A DNA stretch of 64,000 bases from Nilaparvata lugens (Eukaryota > Arthropoda > Insecta > Hemiptera > Delphacidae): positions 2,238,742 to 2,302,741 of the forward strand of contig NC_052517.1 of the NCBI RefSeq assembly GCF_014356525.2. Reading direction: 5' to 3'. The notes beneath the pieces are model-generated. The model saw only the letters and a program-made list of their open reading frames with translations. It did no database searches and was not told where the DNA came from. Every line of letters begins with the position of its first letter. Position 1 is the stretch's first letter. Below are positions 10,401-22,063 of this stretch, piece after piece. Position numbers and translations under genes: made by a program.

Positions 10401-12786
10401 AAGAACAACCACAACATGATACAGTATCAACACAATATGATACAGTGTCATCACAATTGATACAAAACACCACAATTTGATACAAAACAGGATAGCGCTA
10501 TCTGCTTTGTAGAATGATAGACAAGGATAGCAACACCAATGTTAATCGAATACTGCCATTATAACGTGGACCTCACTATAGAACAAGAACAACCACAACA
10601 TGATACAGTATCAACACAATATGATACAGTGTCATCACAACTTGATACAAAACACCACAATTTGATACAAAACAGGATAGCGCTATCTGCTTTGTGGAAT
10701 GATGGACAAGGATAGCAACACCAATGTTAATCGAATACTGCCATTATAACGTGGACCTCACTATAGAACAAGAACAACCACAACATGATACAGTATCAAC
10801 ACAATATGATACAGTGTCATCACAACTTGATACACAACACCATAATTTGATAGAAAACAGGATAGAGCTATCTGCTTTGTTGAATGATAGACAAGGATAG
10901 CAACACCAATGTTAATCGAATACTGCCATTATAACGTGGACCTCACAATTGAACAGAACAACCACAACATGATACAGTATCAACACAATATGATACAGTG
11001 TCATCACAACTTGATACAAAACACCACAATTTGATACAAAACAGGATAGCGCTATCTGCTTTGTGGAATGATGGACAAGGATAGCAACACCAATGTTAAT
11101 CGAATACTGCCATTATAACGTGGACCTCACTATAGAACAAGAACAACCACACATGATACAGTATCAACACATATGATACAGTGTCATCACAACTTGATAC
11201 ACAACACCATAATTTGATAGAAAACAGGATAGAGCTATCTGCTTTGTTGAATGATAGACAAGGATAGCAACACCAATGTTAATCGAATACTGCCATTATA
11301 ACGTGGACCTCACAATTGAACAAGAACAACCACAACATGATACAGTATCAACACAATATGATACAGTGTCATCACAACTTGATACAAAACACCACAATTT
11401 GATACAAAACAGGATAGCGCTATCTGCTTTGTGGAATGATGGACAAGGATAGCAACACCAATGTTAATCAAATACTGCCATTATAACGTGGACCTCACAA
11501 TTGAACAAGAACAACCACAACATGATACAGTATCAACACAATATGATACAGTATCATCTCAACTTGATACACAACACCATAATTTGATAGAAAACAGGAT
11601 AGAGCTATCTGCTTTGTTGAATGATAGACAAGGATAGCAACACCAATGTTAATCGAATACTGCCATTATAACGTGGACCTCACAATTGAACAAGAACAAC
11701 CACAACATGATACAGTATCAACACAATATGATACAGTATCATCTCAACTTGATACACAACACCATAATTTGATAGAAAACAGGATAGAGCTATCTGCTTT
11801 GTTGAATGATAGACAAGGATAGCAACACCATGTTAATCGAATACTGCCATTATAACGTGGACCTCACAATGAACAAGAACAACCACAACATGATACAGTA
11901 TCAACACAATATGATACAGTATCATCTCAACTTGATACACAACACCATAATTTGATAGAAAACAGGATAGAGCTATCTGCTTTGTTGAATGATAGACAAG
12001 GATAGCAACACCAATGTTAATCGAATACTGCCATTATAACGTGGACCTCACAATTGAACAAGAACAACCACAACATGATACAGTATCAACACAATATGAT
12101 ACAGTATCATCTCAACTTGATACACAACACCATAATTTGATAGAAAACGGATAGAGCTATCTGCTTGTTGAATGATAGACAAGGATAGCAACACCAATGT
12201 TAATCGAATACTGCCATTATAACGTGGACCTCACAATTGAACAAGAACAACCACAACATGATACAGTATCAACACAATATGATACAGTATCATCTCAACT
12301 TGATACACAACACCATAATTTGATAGAAAACAGGATAGAGCTATCTGCTTTGTTGAATGATAGACAAGGATAGCAACACCAATGTTATCGAATACTGCCA
12401 TTATAACGTGGACCTCACAATGAACAAGAACAACCACAACATGATACAGTATGAACACAATATGATACAGTATCATCTCAACTTGATACACAACACCATA
12501 ATTTGATAGAAAACAGGATAGAGCTATCTGCTTTGTTGAATGATAGACAAGGATAGCAACACCAATGTTAATCGAATACTGCCATTATAACGTGGACCTC
12601 ACAATTGAACAAGAACAACCACAACATGATACAGTATCAACACAATATGATACAGTATCATCTCAACTTGATACACAACACCATAATTTGATAGAAAACA
12701 GGATAGAGCTATCTGCTTTGTTGAATGATAGACAAGGATAGCAACACCAATGTTAATCGAATACTGCCATTATAACGTGGACCTAC
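7474..12786 (+). repeat. Sat186: about 28 tandem units of a MITE-derived 186-bp satellite
   Basis: Each unit joins a GATAC-rich segment (TGATACAGTATCA is a 13-base palindrome) to the MITE-1 right end, finishing ACGTGGACCTCACTATAG. Three unit types are visible. A has GTAGAATGATAG with ATCAAATACT, B has GTGGAATGATGG with ATCGAATACT, and C has GTTGAATGATAG with GATAGAAAAC and CACAATTGAAC. A and B mostly alternate to about 10870, then C and B alternate to about 11500, then C alone to the end. Units differ otherwise by single-base deletions. ORFs inside (8492-8674, 12231-12491) are repeat readings. Confidence 0.95.
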
Positions 12787-13024
12787 CTCACTAGAGGTAT
12801 GATTAACTGGATATATCCAGTTAGGAGAATGCAACAGACATGATTTCACAAGCTTGCAAGAATATAGCTGATTAATAAATATTGAATAGACAGATAACAG
12901 AGCTTCATGCCAAGCAAGGATATCCGGGACTTAGCAAGTACTTTATTCTCTCAAGTCTCTCCTTGAACTTAGTTACTTAGTTAAGCTCACACGAACAGTC
13001 GGTAGATAACGGTTCAAGTCAGCC
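12787..13024. other. Spacer between head-to-head satellite arrays
   Basis: This 238-base non-satellite sequence separates the forward array from the inverted one. It holds the perfect 18-base palindrome AACTGGATATATCCAGTT at 12805-12822. No gene or known repeat recognised. Confidence 0.8.
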
Positions 13025-14190
13025 TATAGTGAGGTCCACGTTATAATGGCAGTATTTGATCAACATTGGTGTTGCTATCCTTGTCTATCATTCAACAAAG
13101 CAGATAGCTCTATCCTGTTTTCTATCAAATTATGGTGTTGTGTATCAAGTTGAGATGATACTGTATCATATTGTGTTGATACTGTATCATGTTGTGGTTG
13201 TTCTTGTTCAATTGTGAGGTCCACGTTATAATGGCAGTATTCGATTAACATTGGTGTTGCTATCCTTGTCTATCATTCAACAAAGCAGATAGCTCTATCC
13301 TGTTTTCTATCAAATTATGGTGTTGTGTATCAAGTTGAGATGATACTGTATCATATTGTGTTGATACTGTATCATGTTGTGGTTGTTCTTGTTCAATTGT
13401 GAGGTCACGTTATAATGGCAGTATTCGATTAACATTGGTGTTGCTATCCTTGTCTATCATTCAACAAAGCAGATAGCTCTATCCTGTTTTCTATCAAATT
13501 ATGGTGTTGTGTATCAAGTTGAGATGATACTGTATCATATTGTGTTGATACTGTATCATGTTGTGGTTGTTCTGTTCAATTGTGAGGTCACGTTATAATG
13601 GCAGTATTCGATTAACATTGGTGTTGCTATCCTTGTCTATCATTCAACAAAGCAGATAGCTCTATCCTGTTTTCTATCAAATTATGGTGTTGTGTATCAA
13701 GTTGAGATGATACTGTATCATATTGTGTTGATACTGTATCATGTTGTGGTTGTTCTTGTTCATTGTGAGGTCCACGTTATAATGGCAGTATTCGATTAAC
13801 ATTGGTGTTGCTATCCTTGTCTATCATTCAACAAAGCAGATAGCTCTATCCTGTTTTCTATCAAATTATGGTGTTGTGTATCAAGTTGAGATGATACTGT
13901 ATCATATTGTGTTGATACTGTATCATGTTGTGGTTGTTCTTGTTCAATTGTGAGGTCCACGTTATAATGGCAGTATTTGATTAACATGGTGTTGCTATCC
14001 TTGTCTATCATTCAACAAAGCAGATAGCTCTATCCTGTTTTCTATCAATTATGGTGTTGTGTATCAAGTTGAGATGATACTGTATCATATTGTGTTGATA
14101 CTGTATCATGTTGTGGTTGTTCTTGTTCAATTGTGAGGTCCACGTTATAATGGCAGTATTTGATTAACATTGGTGTTGCTATCCTTGTCT
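13025..14190 (-). repeat. Sat186 inverted array, six full units plus a partial
   Basis: The same monomer on the opposite strand, with unit starts (GAGGTCCACG or GAGGTCACG) near 13031, 13217, 13403, 13586, 13768, 13953 and 14136. All are type C, like the last units of the forward array, so the two arms are close relatives. The ORF at 13811-14011 is a repeat reading. Confidence 0.93.
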
Positions 14191-14204
14191 ATCATCCTTG
14201 TATC

Positions 14205-14545
14205 ATCTTCAATATTGGGGCACCGAGCTTCGCTCGTTATTTTTATTTATTGATAAACAGAACACAATTCTCTAAAATGATCGTTTTTATATTCCACAGC
14301 TGGCTATACGTCATCTTATGAATTTCGGGGATGTGATATTTTAATTTTCCACAGGATGAATTATCCTTTTAATGTCGTTCAGCGAGTTTTCCCAGGGATG
14401 AGACCTAGTGTAATCGAATTTCTATATCATGAACCTACTATGTTCCAAATTTCGTGAAAATCGTTAGAGCCGTTTTCGAGATCCGTTGAACATGAATAAT
14501 CAGATATAAATATACAGAAATTGCTCGCTTAATAAAACTAGTCCA
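14205..14545 (-). repeat. R2 interspersed repeat copy
   Basis: It matches 22838-23245 in opposite orientation, including GAGCTTCGCTCG, CAGCTGGCTATACGTC and TCCAAATTTCGTGAAAATCG. There is no coding capacity. Class unknown. Confidence 0.6.
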
Positions 14546-15148
14546 GTCAATATAGACATAAAAAAGGGGTGTGCTTGCAATTTATATTGTATTTATAATT
14601 TTTAATATATTATTTGGGTACAAAAGAGAAGTCCAGAACCAATTTCTTCATGCAAAATTCCCTTGTGCTAGATACAGGATAGCCCAAAAACCTCGGCTCA
14701 TTTACCAGTTTTCAGCTATTTCTGCCAAATCTCGTGATCGGACAGAAAAATTTGCTCTCGCCTTTTTTCTAGAATATGAAATTCTGTATAAAATGAGATC
14801 ATTCGGGACTCTCTATCTCCAATGAGTACTGAGCTATGATTTTTCAAAAATGAGTAAAATTTTAAGAGAGAATTAATTTTTGATGAATTTTAGATTTGGA
14901 TCAACAATATCTTTCGATTGTTACTATTCAGATGCATGATTCGAATTCCCTCTGGGCGTACTTTTGTGCTCTACAATCTGAGATCAGGTAGAGCGCTCTA
15001 TCTCATATAGATTTCCAGGTACACCTGACAACAATGCTCCTTGTATTGTTAAAATCACCTAGTTTTCAGCTTCAACCATCATCATCAACTACATAGTCTT
15101 CAAATTGATATTTCGCACAATGACATAAGTTCATGAGATTATGTTCTA
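14546..15148. other. No recognised gene
   Basis: Contains an 84-codon frame at 14571-14825 without recognisable domains, and no diagnostic repeat motif. It lies just beyond the 3' end of the Helitron at 15149, so it is host or older repeat sequence. Confidence 0.4.
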
Positions 15149-15822
15149 CTAGCCGTCAGGCTCGCTTCGCTCGCCATATCCGTCTAGCAAGGGGGCTCCG
15201 CCCCCTGGACCCCCGACTGGATCGTCAAAGAATGGGATCAGCAGGCTCGCTTCGCTCGCCTGCATTTTTCATTTGAGCATTTTTATCATATGTTAGGACA
15301 ATCCAGTCGGGGGTCCAGACTAAACGGATATGGCGAGCGAAGCGAGCCTGACGGCTAGTAATATAATATTTCCAGGATTGAAGTAGCAGTGCCCAATCAA
15401 TTTTTCCGCGATAAATGCATTCAAATCTTCAACTTGGTGCCAACCTAACAAAATCAACTCAACTTAATGCCAACCTGACAAAATTATTGATTTAGTTGCC
15501 AGTTAACAACTGTTTCGAAGAGGTACTCTATTATAGTTCTATAGTAACATATGATATGGAAATTTCAATTCTAATTAAGAGATTGGGAGAAGAAGAATAT
15601 ACATGCTAAAAGACGAACTTTAAACCCTTAAAAACAACCCTTAGAGTTGAAATATTGCCAAAAGATTTCTTAGTGCGCCTCTAAAGGGCCAACTGAACAT
15701 AGCTACCAAGTTTGAACGTTTTTGGTCCGGTAGATTTTTAGTTATGCGAGTGAGTGAGTGAGTGAGTGAGTGAGTCAGTCAGTGAGTGAGTGCCATTTCG
15801 ATTTTATATAATATATAGATGA
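15149..15822 (-). mobile_element. Non-autonomous Helitron with foldback 3' end
   Basis: On the minus strand it starts near 15822 with TCATCTATATATTATATAAA, followed by (TCAC)n and the widespread Helitron leader ACCGGACCAAAAACGTTCAA. It ends at 15149 in AGCGAGCCTGACGGCTAG, a CTAG terminus followed by T. A second copy of the 3' end faces the other way at 15323-15358, giving a perfect inverted repeat of about 36 bases around GGGGGCTCCGCCCCC. No Rep/helicase ORF is present. Confidence 0.85.
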
Positions 15823-16249
15823 GAATCACCCGTTAGATGCACTCTAATAGGATATTGCAATTAAGCCGCGAGAAAGAGAAAAATCTTGGCTATTTTCTGT
15901 TGATAAGAATTAATAAATTATTTTCTCAATAACTGTGTAACCTTCAATTCTTCTTGATATAATACATAAAGGGAAGGAAAGGGTGTCAATGATTAATTTC
16001 TTCAAGAACTATATTTCAAAGTTATGAAGGCTTCAACTCATGAAATGAATACACATACAATAAACCTGGATAAATCCTTGAATATTGTAAACTTGCTATA
16101 ATATTTTTCTATTCTTGACTCATTTATTACCTTCAATTTTTTAATGATTGAAACCATGAAAAGACATTCAATTTTATAGACTCAATCTATAAATCAATAA
16201 AAATTTGCGATGGTTATTATTTAAAGCTTTCTGCAATAAATTACTCACT
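15823..16249. other. No recognised feature
   Basis: AT-rich sequence right of the Helitron. No coding region, RNA gene or family motif found. Confidence 0.4.
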
Positions 16250-16780
16250 ACAGCGAGGTCCATGTTATGACGGCAGTGAAGAAAGATAGGAAAATAGTGC
16301 TGCCGATTCTCTGCCTTGCCACTGCCTTCTATAGAGGATTGATTGATTGAGTACTTTATTTATGTAGATTACAATATATACTGGCTTATACACTTATATA
16401 CAATAGCTTACAATACAGCAAAATTATAGATGAATTTACATAATATAGACTAAGAAAATAATTATTGAACTGTATATGATATGAAAAAGCAATTTGTAAT
16501 ATAATAACTATAGATAATAATCATGGCTGATAAGGGTATATATGATGTCATATCAACTATTCATTCTAGTTGAAAATAATCAGATATGTCTTATTTGTGA
16601 AGGGAATGTATTTTTTTCAATGATGAATAATAATAGATGTTGATAAGATGGAATATTGTGCTGATTAATTATATTTCTACATAGTTTAAAAACGATCTAG
16701 CAACGTTACGGAACTGGAGAAGGATAGAGCTATCTGCTTTGTGGAATGATAGACAAGGATAGTAACACCAATGTTGATCA
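16250..16780 (+). mobile_element. MITE-1 copy split by a retroelement piece
   Basis: Left terminus (diverged) TACAGCGAGGTCCATGTTAT, subterminal GAAGAAAGATAGG, then CCTTCTATAGAGG to 16337. The MITE resumes after about 16523 and continues to AAGGATAGTAACACCAATGT. The right terminus is absent and replaced by a pyrimidine tract. Confidence 0.75.
16338..16523 (-). mobile_element. Non-LTR/SINE-like 3' fragment with (CAAT)n tail
   Basis: On the minus strand it ends AATAAAGTACTCAATCAATC, the same tail as 34371-34566 and 43587-43871. It interrupts a MITE-1 copy. No coding capacity. Confidence 0.7.
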
Positions 16781-16784
16781 ATTT

Positions 16785-17010
16785 TCCTTCCACTTCCTCT
16801 TCTTCTTCATCTCATTCTTCAAATTCTTATTCTATTCAAAAATGATTCTTCATCCTCTACTATTCCAAATTATTTTTTCTCAATCTCCTTCGTCGTCGTC
16901 GTCTTTTTCTTCTTCTTCTTCTTCTTCTTCTTCTTCTTCTTCTTCTTCTTCTTCTTCTCCTGTCATCTTTCTTCTTCTCCACCTCCTTCTTCTTCTTCTG
17001 CGAAAACTGA
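16785..17010 (+). repeat. Polypyrimidine tract with (TTC)n core
   Basis: It includes an uninterrupted run of TCT triplets at about 16905-16958. The 116-aa frame at 16746-17096 is a serine homopolymer artefact fused to MITE sequence. Confidence 0.85.
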
Positions 17011-17210
17011 AAGCAGACCTCTGCTTCTCATTCTTCATTTTTCGCTTCACAAAAACTCTTCAGCGGAAAATTCGCTCTGACAACAATACACTCTGACAAT
17101 ATACGACCTTGAAAGAAGGTCACAATGAACCATTTGACTTAAACCTGCCAGCGTCTCCTACACATAATAACACACCAGCAATATAATTCAGCAATATAAT
17201 TACAGTGAGG

Positions 17211-17808
17211 TCCACGTTATAATGGCAGTATTTGATTAACATTGGTGTTGCTATCCTTATCTATCATTCCATAAAGCAGATAGCTCCTTCCAGTCTTTTA
17301 TCAAATTATGGTGTTCTGTATCAAGTTGAGATGATCTGTATCAAATTGTGTTGATACTCTATCATGTTGTGGTTGTTCTTGTTCTATAGTGAGGTCCATG
17401 TTATAATGGCAGTATCTGATTAACATTGGTGTTGCTATCCTTGTCTATCATTCCACAAAGCAGATAGCTCTATCCTGTTCTGTATCAAATATGGTCTTGT
17501 GTATCAAGTTGAGATGATACCTTATCATATTGTGTTGATACTGTATCTTATTGTGGTTGTTCTTGTTCCATAGTGAGGTCCAAGTCATAATGACAGTATT
17601 TGATCAACATTAGTGATACTATAGAACAAGAACAACCACAACATGATACAGTATCAACACAATATGATACAGTATTATCACAACTTGATACACAACACCA
17701 TAATTTGATACAAGACAGGATAAAGCTATCTGTTTGTGGAATGATAGACAAGGATAGCAACACCAAATGTTAATCAAATACTGCCATTATAACGTGGACC
17801 TCACTATA
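17211..17808. repeat. Sat186 units in inverted arrangement
   Basis: Two and a part reversed units (each starting GTGAGGTCCACG or a variant) are followed from about 17625 by a forward unit ending ACGTGGACCTCACTATA. This is a small version of the head-to-head arrangement at 7474-14190. The minus ORF 17548-17766 is a repeat reading. Confidence 0.85.
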
Positions 17809-18118
17809 CATTGGTTTGAATGGAAAGATTAGATATTTTCACTGATAATACTGCCAATTTAAAGTGAACTCCACTACAGTGACCTTGAAAGCGGAAAAAC
17901 TCTTTCAGCAAAATAATAACGACTGCTACAAAAAACTTTAATCACATCCTATCCTACCAGATCACTTTAATCAGTCAGTAATTTCTATGTGAATAGCATC
18001 AAGGAGCCCCATTCTATAATACTGTCAATGAACTGTATGAAGTTCAAATACAATGCTGAGGTTTGATTCAATTTAAACAGTCAGAAATCTAAATAATAAA
18101 CATTAAAGCTTCCCATTT
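17809..18118. other. No recognised feature
   Basis: A short stretch at 17855-17880 weakly resembles a decayed MITE-1 end. Otherwise nothing recognised. Confidence 0.35.
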
Positions 18119-18182
18119 TGACTATTAATATTAAGCATTCCTGACAGATAGGAGGTCCTGGGTTCGATTCCCGGGCTGACAA
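18119..18182 (+). repeat. Truncated tRNA-like SINE head
   Basis: Holds a good B box (GGGTTCGATTCCC) and the 3' acceptor-like GGGCTGAC shared with 36353-36423, but the A-box half is degraded. Not a functional tRNA. Confidence 0.6.
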
Positions 18183-18214
18183 ATATTTTTGTATAGTTGT
18201 GCTCGTCGAATTCC

Positions 18215-18395
18215 TATAGTGTGGTCCACGTTATAATGGCAGTGAATAAAGATAGAAGAATAGCGATACCGATTCTCTGCATTAATTAATTACATTTCTA
18301 CACTGTCAAAACATAATTGTCATCGTTGTGGACCTAGAAAAGGATAGTATCACCGGCTTTGTCGAATGATAGACAAGGATAGCAAAACACTAATC
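18215..18395 (+). mobile_element. MITE-1 copy lacking its right terminus
   Basis: Left end TATAGTGTGGTCCACGTTAT and the short-subfamily interior, then a break near 18395 into AGACAGTAGTCGATAGTAAT. That sequence is also the outer boundary of the Sat143 arrays at 39490-39515 and 45993. Confidence 0.75.
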
Positions 18396-18453
18396 AAAGA
18401 CAGTAGTCGATAGTAATCGGCTTGAGTTAATAAATATCGTCAGATGTGCTGAT

Positions 18454-19045
18454 CAACTATTTTGCTCCTCAAGCAATCATATGAGAGTACACACACAGGG
18501 CAACTTCAAATAGTACTCAGCAACTATTTTGTTCCTCACACAATCAGATGAGAGTATTCACACAGGGCGACTTCAAATAGTATTGATCAACTATTTTGTT
18601 CCTCACACAATCATATGAGAGTACAAACACAGGGCAACTTCAAACTGTTCTCAGCAACTATTTTGTTCCTCACACAATTATATTTAAGAGTACACACACA
18701 AACAGGGGCATCTTTAAACTGTACCGAGCAACTATTCTGTTCCTCACACAATCATATGAGAGTACACACACAGGGCAACATCAAACTGTATTGAGCAACA
18801 ATTCTGTTCCTCACACAATCATTTATGAGAGTACACACACAGTGCAACTTCAAACTGTTCTAAGCAACTATTTTTTTCCTCACACAATCATATTTAAGAG
18901 TACACACACAAACAGGGGCAACTTTAAACTGTACCGAGCAACTATTCTGTTCCTCACACAATCATATAGGAGTACATTTATAAACAAGGGGAACTTTAAA
19001 CTGTACCGAGCAACTATTCTGTTCCTCACACAATCATATGAGGGG
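18454..19045 (+). repeat. 67-74-bp tandem array, about nine units
   Basis: Units start CAACTATTTTGTTCCTCACA and contain GAGAGTACACACACAGGG. The first spacings are 67 bases, later ones about 74. A 176-codon frame (18596-19126) stays open through the array and reads as a degenerate repeat. It has no homology I recognise and is most likely fortuitous. Confidence 0.88.
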
Positions 19046-19204
19046 TTTCACACGATTCTAAAAATACGACACGGCCTACTAAACAAGGGGATCAAGTTCG
19101 TAAATAATGTAAATGAGATCGTTTAAATTCTTTTTTTAACACAGCTACATTTTTGTATCTCAGCTGAATTGTGGTAGAGTTTTGTCAAATGATTTTCAAC
19201 TGAG

Positions 19205-19400
19205 GTTGGCAGTTTGGTGTAAGGGCGAGCATACTTGATTAACAGCTGGGAGGTACCGGGTTCGATTGCACCTCTCATTAAATTTCCATCTAGCTGTTTA
19301 CCCTGTTGTCAATATTTGCAGTAGCAGAAGTCTTCGAGGTGATTTACAGCATTTAACTTTGGATTCTCGTTTAATAATAATTATGATTTTCAATGCTTCA
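19205..19400 (+). mobile_element. tRNA-derived SINE copy
   Basis: An A-box-like TTTGGTGTAAGGGCGAGC and B box GGGTTCGATTGC form a tRNA-like head (about 19208-19280). The body TTTCCATCTAGCTGTTTACC to about 19400 is shared with headless copies elsewhere in the window. Confidence 0.65.
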
Positions 19401-19440
19401 TGATTGATTAAATAATGATTTTGTTGATGGTTTACGCACA

Positions 19441-20690
19441 TATAGTGAGGTCCACGTTATAATGGCAGTATTTGATTAACATTGGTGTTGCTATCCTTGT
19501 CTATTATTCCATAAAGCAGGTACCTCCATCCTGTTTTGTATCAAATTATGGTGTTGTGTATCTAGTTCAGATGATACTGTATCATATTTTCGAACACTGA
19601 TTAGTACAGTGCGGTCCACGTTATAATGGAAGTATTTGATTAACATTGGTGTTGCTATCCTTGTCTATCATTCCACAAAGCAGATAGCTCTATCCTGTTT
19701 TGTATCGAATTATGGTGTTGTGTATCAAGTTGAGATGATACTGTATCACATTGTCGAACACTAATTGCTATAGTGAGGTCCACGTTATAATGGCAGTATT
19801 TGATTAACATTGGTGTTGCTATCCTTGTCTATTATTCCACAAAGCAGATAGCTCTATCCTGTTTTGTATCAAAGTATGGTGTTGTATATCAAGTTGAGAT
19901 GATACTGTATCGTATTGTCGAACACTAATTGCTATAGTGAGGTCCACGTTATAATGGCAGTATTTGATTAAGATTGGTGTTGCTATCCTTGTCTATTATT
20001 CCACAACGCAGTTAGCTCTATCCTGTTCTGTATCAAATTATGGTGTGTATCAAGTTGAGATGATACTGTATCATATTGTGGTTGTTATTGTACTATAGTG
20101 AGGTCCACGTTATAATGGCAGTATTTGATTAACATTGGTGTTGCTATCCTTGTCTATTATTCCACAAAGCAGGTAGCTCTATCCTGTTCTGTATCAAATT
20201 ATGGGGTTGTGTATCAAGTTGAGATGATACTGTATCATATTGTCGTATACTGATTAGTGCAGTGAGGTCCACGTTATAATGACAGTATTTGTTTAACATT
20301 GGTGTTGCTATCCTTGTCCATCATTCCACAAAGCAGATAGCTCTATCCTGTTTTGTATCAAATTATGGTGTTGTGTATCAAGTTGAGATGATACTGAGCC
20401 ATATATTAATGCTGTATCATATTGTGAGGTCCACGTTATAATGGCAGTATTTGATTAACATTGGTGTTGCTATCCTTGTCTATCATTCCACAAAGCAGAT
20501 AGCTCTATCCTGTTTTGTATCAAATTATGGTGTTGTGTATCAAGTTGAGATGATACTGGATCATATTGTGTTAATACTGTATCATATTGTGAGGTCCACG
20601 TTATAATGGCAGTTTTTGATTAAAATTTGTGTTGCTATCCTTGTCTATAATTCCTCAAAGCAGATCCTTCTCTAGCTCCGCAACGTTGCC
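19441..20690 (-). repeat. Sat186-type reversed array, about seven units
   Basis: Units start TATAGTGAGGTCCACGTTAT. Many use a shorter GATAC segment ending ATTGTCGAACACTAATTGCT, giving a period near 165-170. More diverged between units than the main array. The last unit runs into a MITE-1 interior near 20690. Confidence 0.9.
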
Positions 20691-20867
20691 AGATCGTGGC
20701 AATTCGCAAATAGAATCAAATAAATTTGAGCAAATAATTTTCAAATAATCTTGTAAATAAAACAAAATCAATTTAAGCAATACGCTTACAGTGTAAGTTC
20801 AACATTAACCGAGAAAATTTGCTAATAAATTCATGCGTTCATTAAAATTTGTAATCAATACTTTACT

Positions 20868-21146
20868 ATAATAAAGGAAAGAACTGGCTTATACAAGTAG
20901 GGGATAGGAAATTCACGAATGACGCATCATCACGTCTCAACTACTCAACTCATTAACTTCACATTTTGCATATAGATTCTTAATTAACCGTGGATGGTTA
21001 TAGGCCTATTTACAATTATTCAAGATCTCAGTTTGTCAAGTTTTTAATGTGAAGCTAAGAAGGAATTGCTCTATCTGCTTTGTCTACGTCAAGTTTTTAG
21101 TTTGTCAAGCTTTAAAATAGACCTTTGCGGAGCACGGGTAACCTGC
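20868..21146 (+). mobile_element. HINE-1, near-complete Helitron-like element
   Basis: Begins TACTATAATAAAGGAAAGAA, has GGGGATAGGAAATTCACG, and ends GCGGAGCACGGGTAACCTGC, where the final TAG of the family is shared with or replaced by the adjoining MITE-1. No coding capacity. The upstream 20691-20867 is AT-rich without features. Confidence 0.65.
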
Positions 21147-21365
21147 TATAGTGAGGTCCATGTTATAATGGCAGTGCATAAAGATAGGAAAACAGTGTTG
21201 CTGAGTCTCTGCCTTCAATAATTATTTTTCTACATTGTTAAAAACAGATTTGGCATCGTTGCGGAGCTAGAAAAGGATAGTACCACCTGCTTTGTCGAAT
21301 GATAGACAAGGATAGCAACACCAAAGTTAATCAAATACTGCCATTATAACGTGGACCTCACTATA
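21147..21365 (+). mobile_element. MITE-1 complete short copy (219 bp)
   Basis: Inverted termini TATAGTGAGGTCCATGTTAT and ACGTGGACCTCACTATA enclose the short-subfamily interior. A satellite array begins at its right edge, as at 7473, so an array again starts directly at a MITE-1 end. Confidence 0.88.
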
Positions 21366-22063
21366 GAACAAGAACAGCCACAACATGATACAGTATCAAC
21401 ACAATATGATACAGTATCATCTCAACTTGATACACAAGTCCATAATTTGATACTAAACAGGATAGAGCTATCTGCTTTGTGGAATGATAGACAAGGATAG
21501 CAACACCAATGTTGATCCAATACTGCCATTGAAACATTGACTTCATAATAGAACAAGAGCAACCACAACATGATACAGTATCAACACAATATGATACAGT
21601 ATCATCTCAACTTGATACACAACACCATAATTTGATACTAAACAGGATAGAGCTATCTGCTTTGTGGAATGATAGACAAGAATAGCAACACCAATGTTAA
21701 TCGAATACTGCCATTATAATGTGGACCTCACTATAGCAATTAGTGTTCGACAATATGATACAGTATCATCTCAACTTGATACACAGAACTATAATTTGAT
21801 ACAAAACAGGATAGAGCTATCTGCTTTGTGGAATGATAGACAACGAGAGCAACACCAATGTTAATCAAATACTGCCATTATAACGTGGACCGCACTGTAC
21901 TAATCAGTGTTCGACAATATGATACAGTATCATCTCAACTTGATACACAACACCATAATTTGATACAAAACAGGATAGAGCTATCTGCTTTGTGGAATGA
22001 TAGACAACGATAGCAACACCAAAGTTAATCAAATACTGTCATTATAACGTGGACCTCACTATA
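21366..22063 (+). repeat. Sat186-type forward array, four units
   Basis: Units end ACGTGGACCTCACTATAG or variants. The first two have the GAACAAGAACA start, the later two the shorter CAATTAGTGTTCGACAATAT start. The minus ORF 21361-21546 is a repeat reading. Confidence 0.9.

Noticed and set aside
7621..12600. CTCACTATAG in every satellite unit, resembling the 3' part of a phage T7 promoter
   Set aside because: Only 10 to 12 bases match, the upstream part of the promoter is absent, and the string is simply the MITE-1 inverted terminus.
18596..19126. 176-codon frame as a possible repeat protein
   Set aside because: It coincides with a 67-74-bp minisatellite whose unit length changes frame, and shows no domain, signal peptide or splice context.
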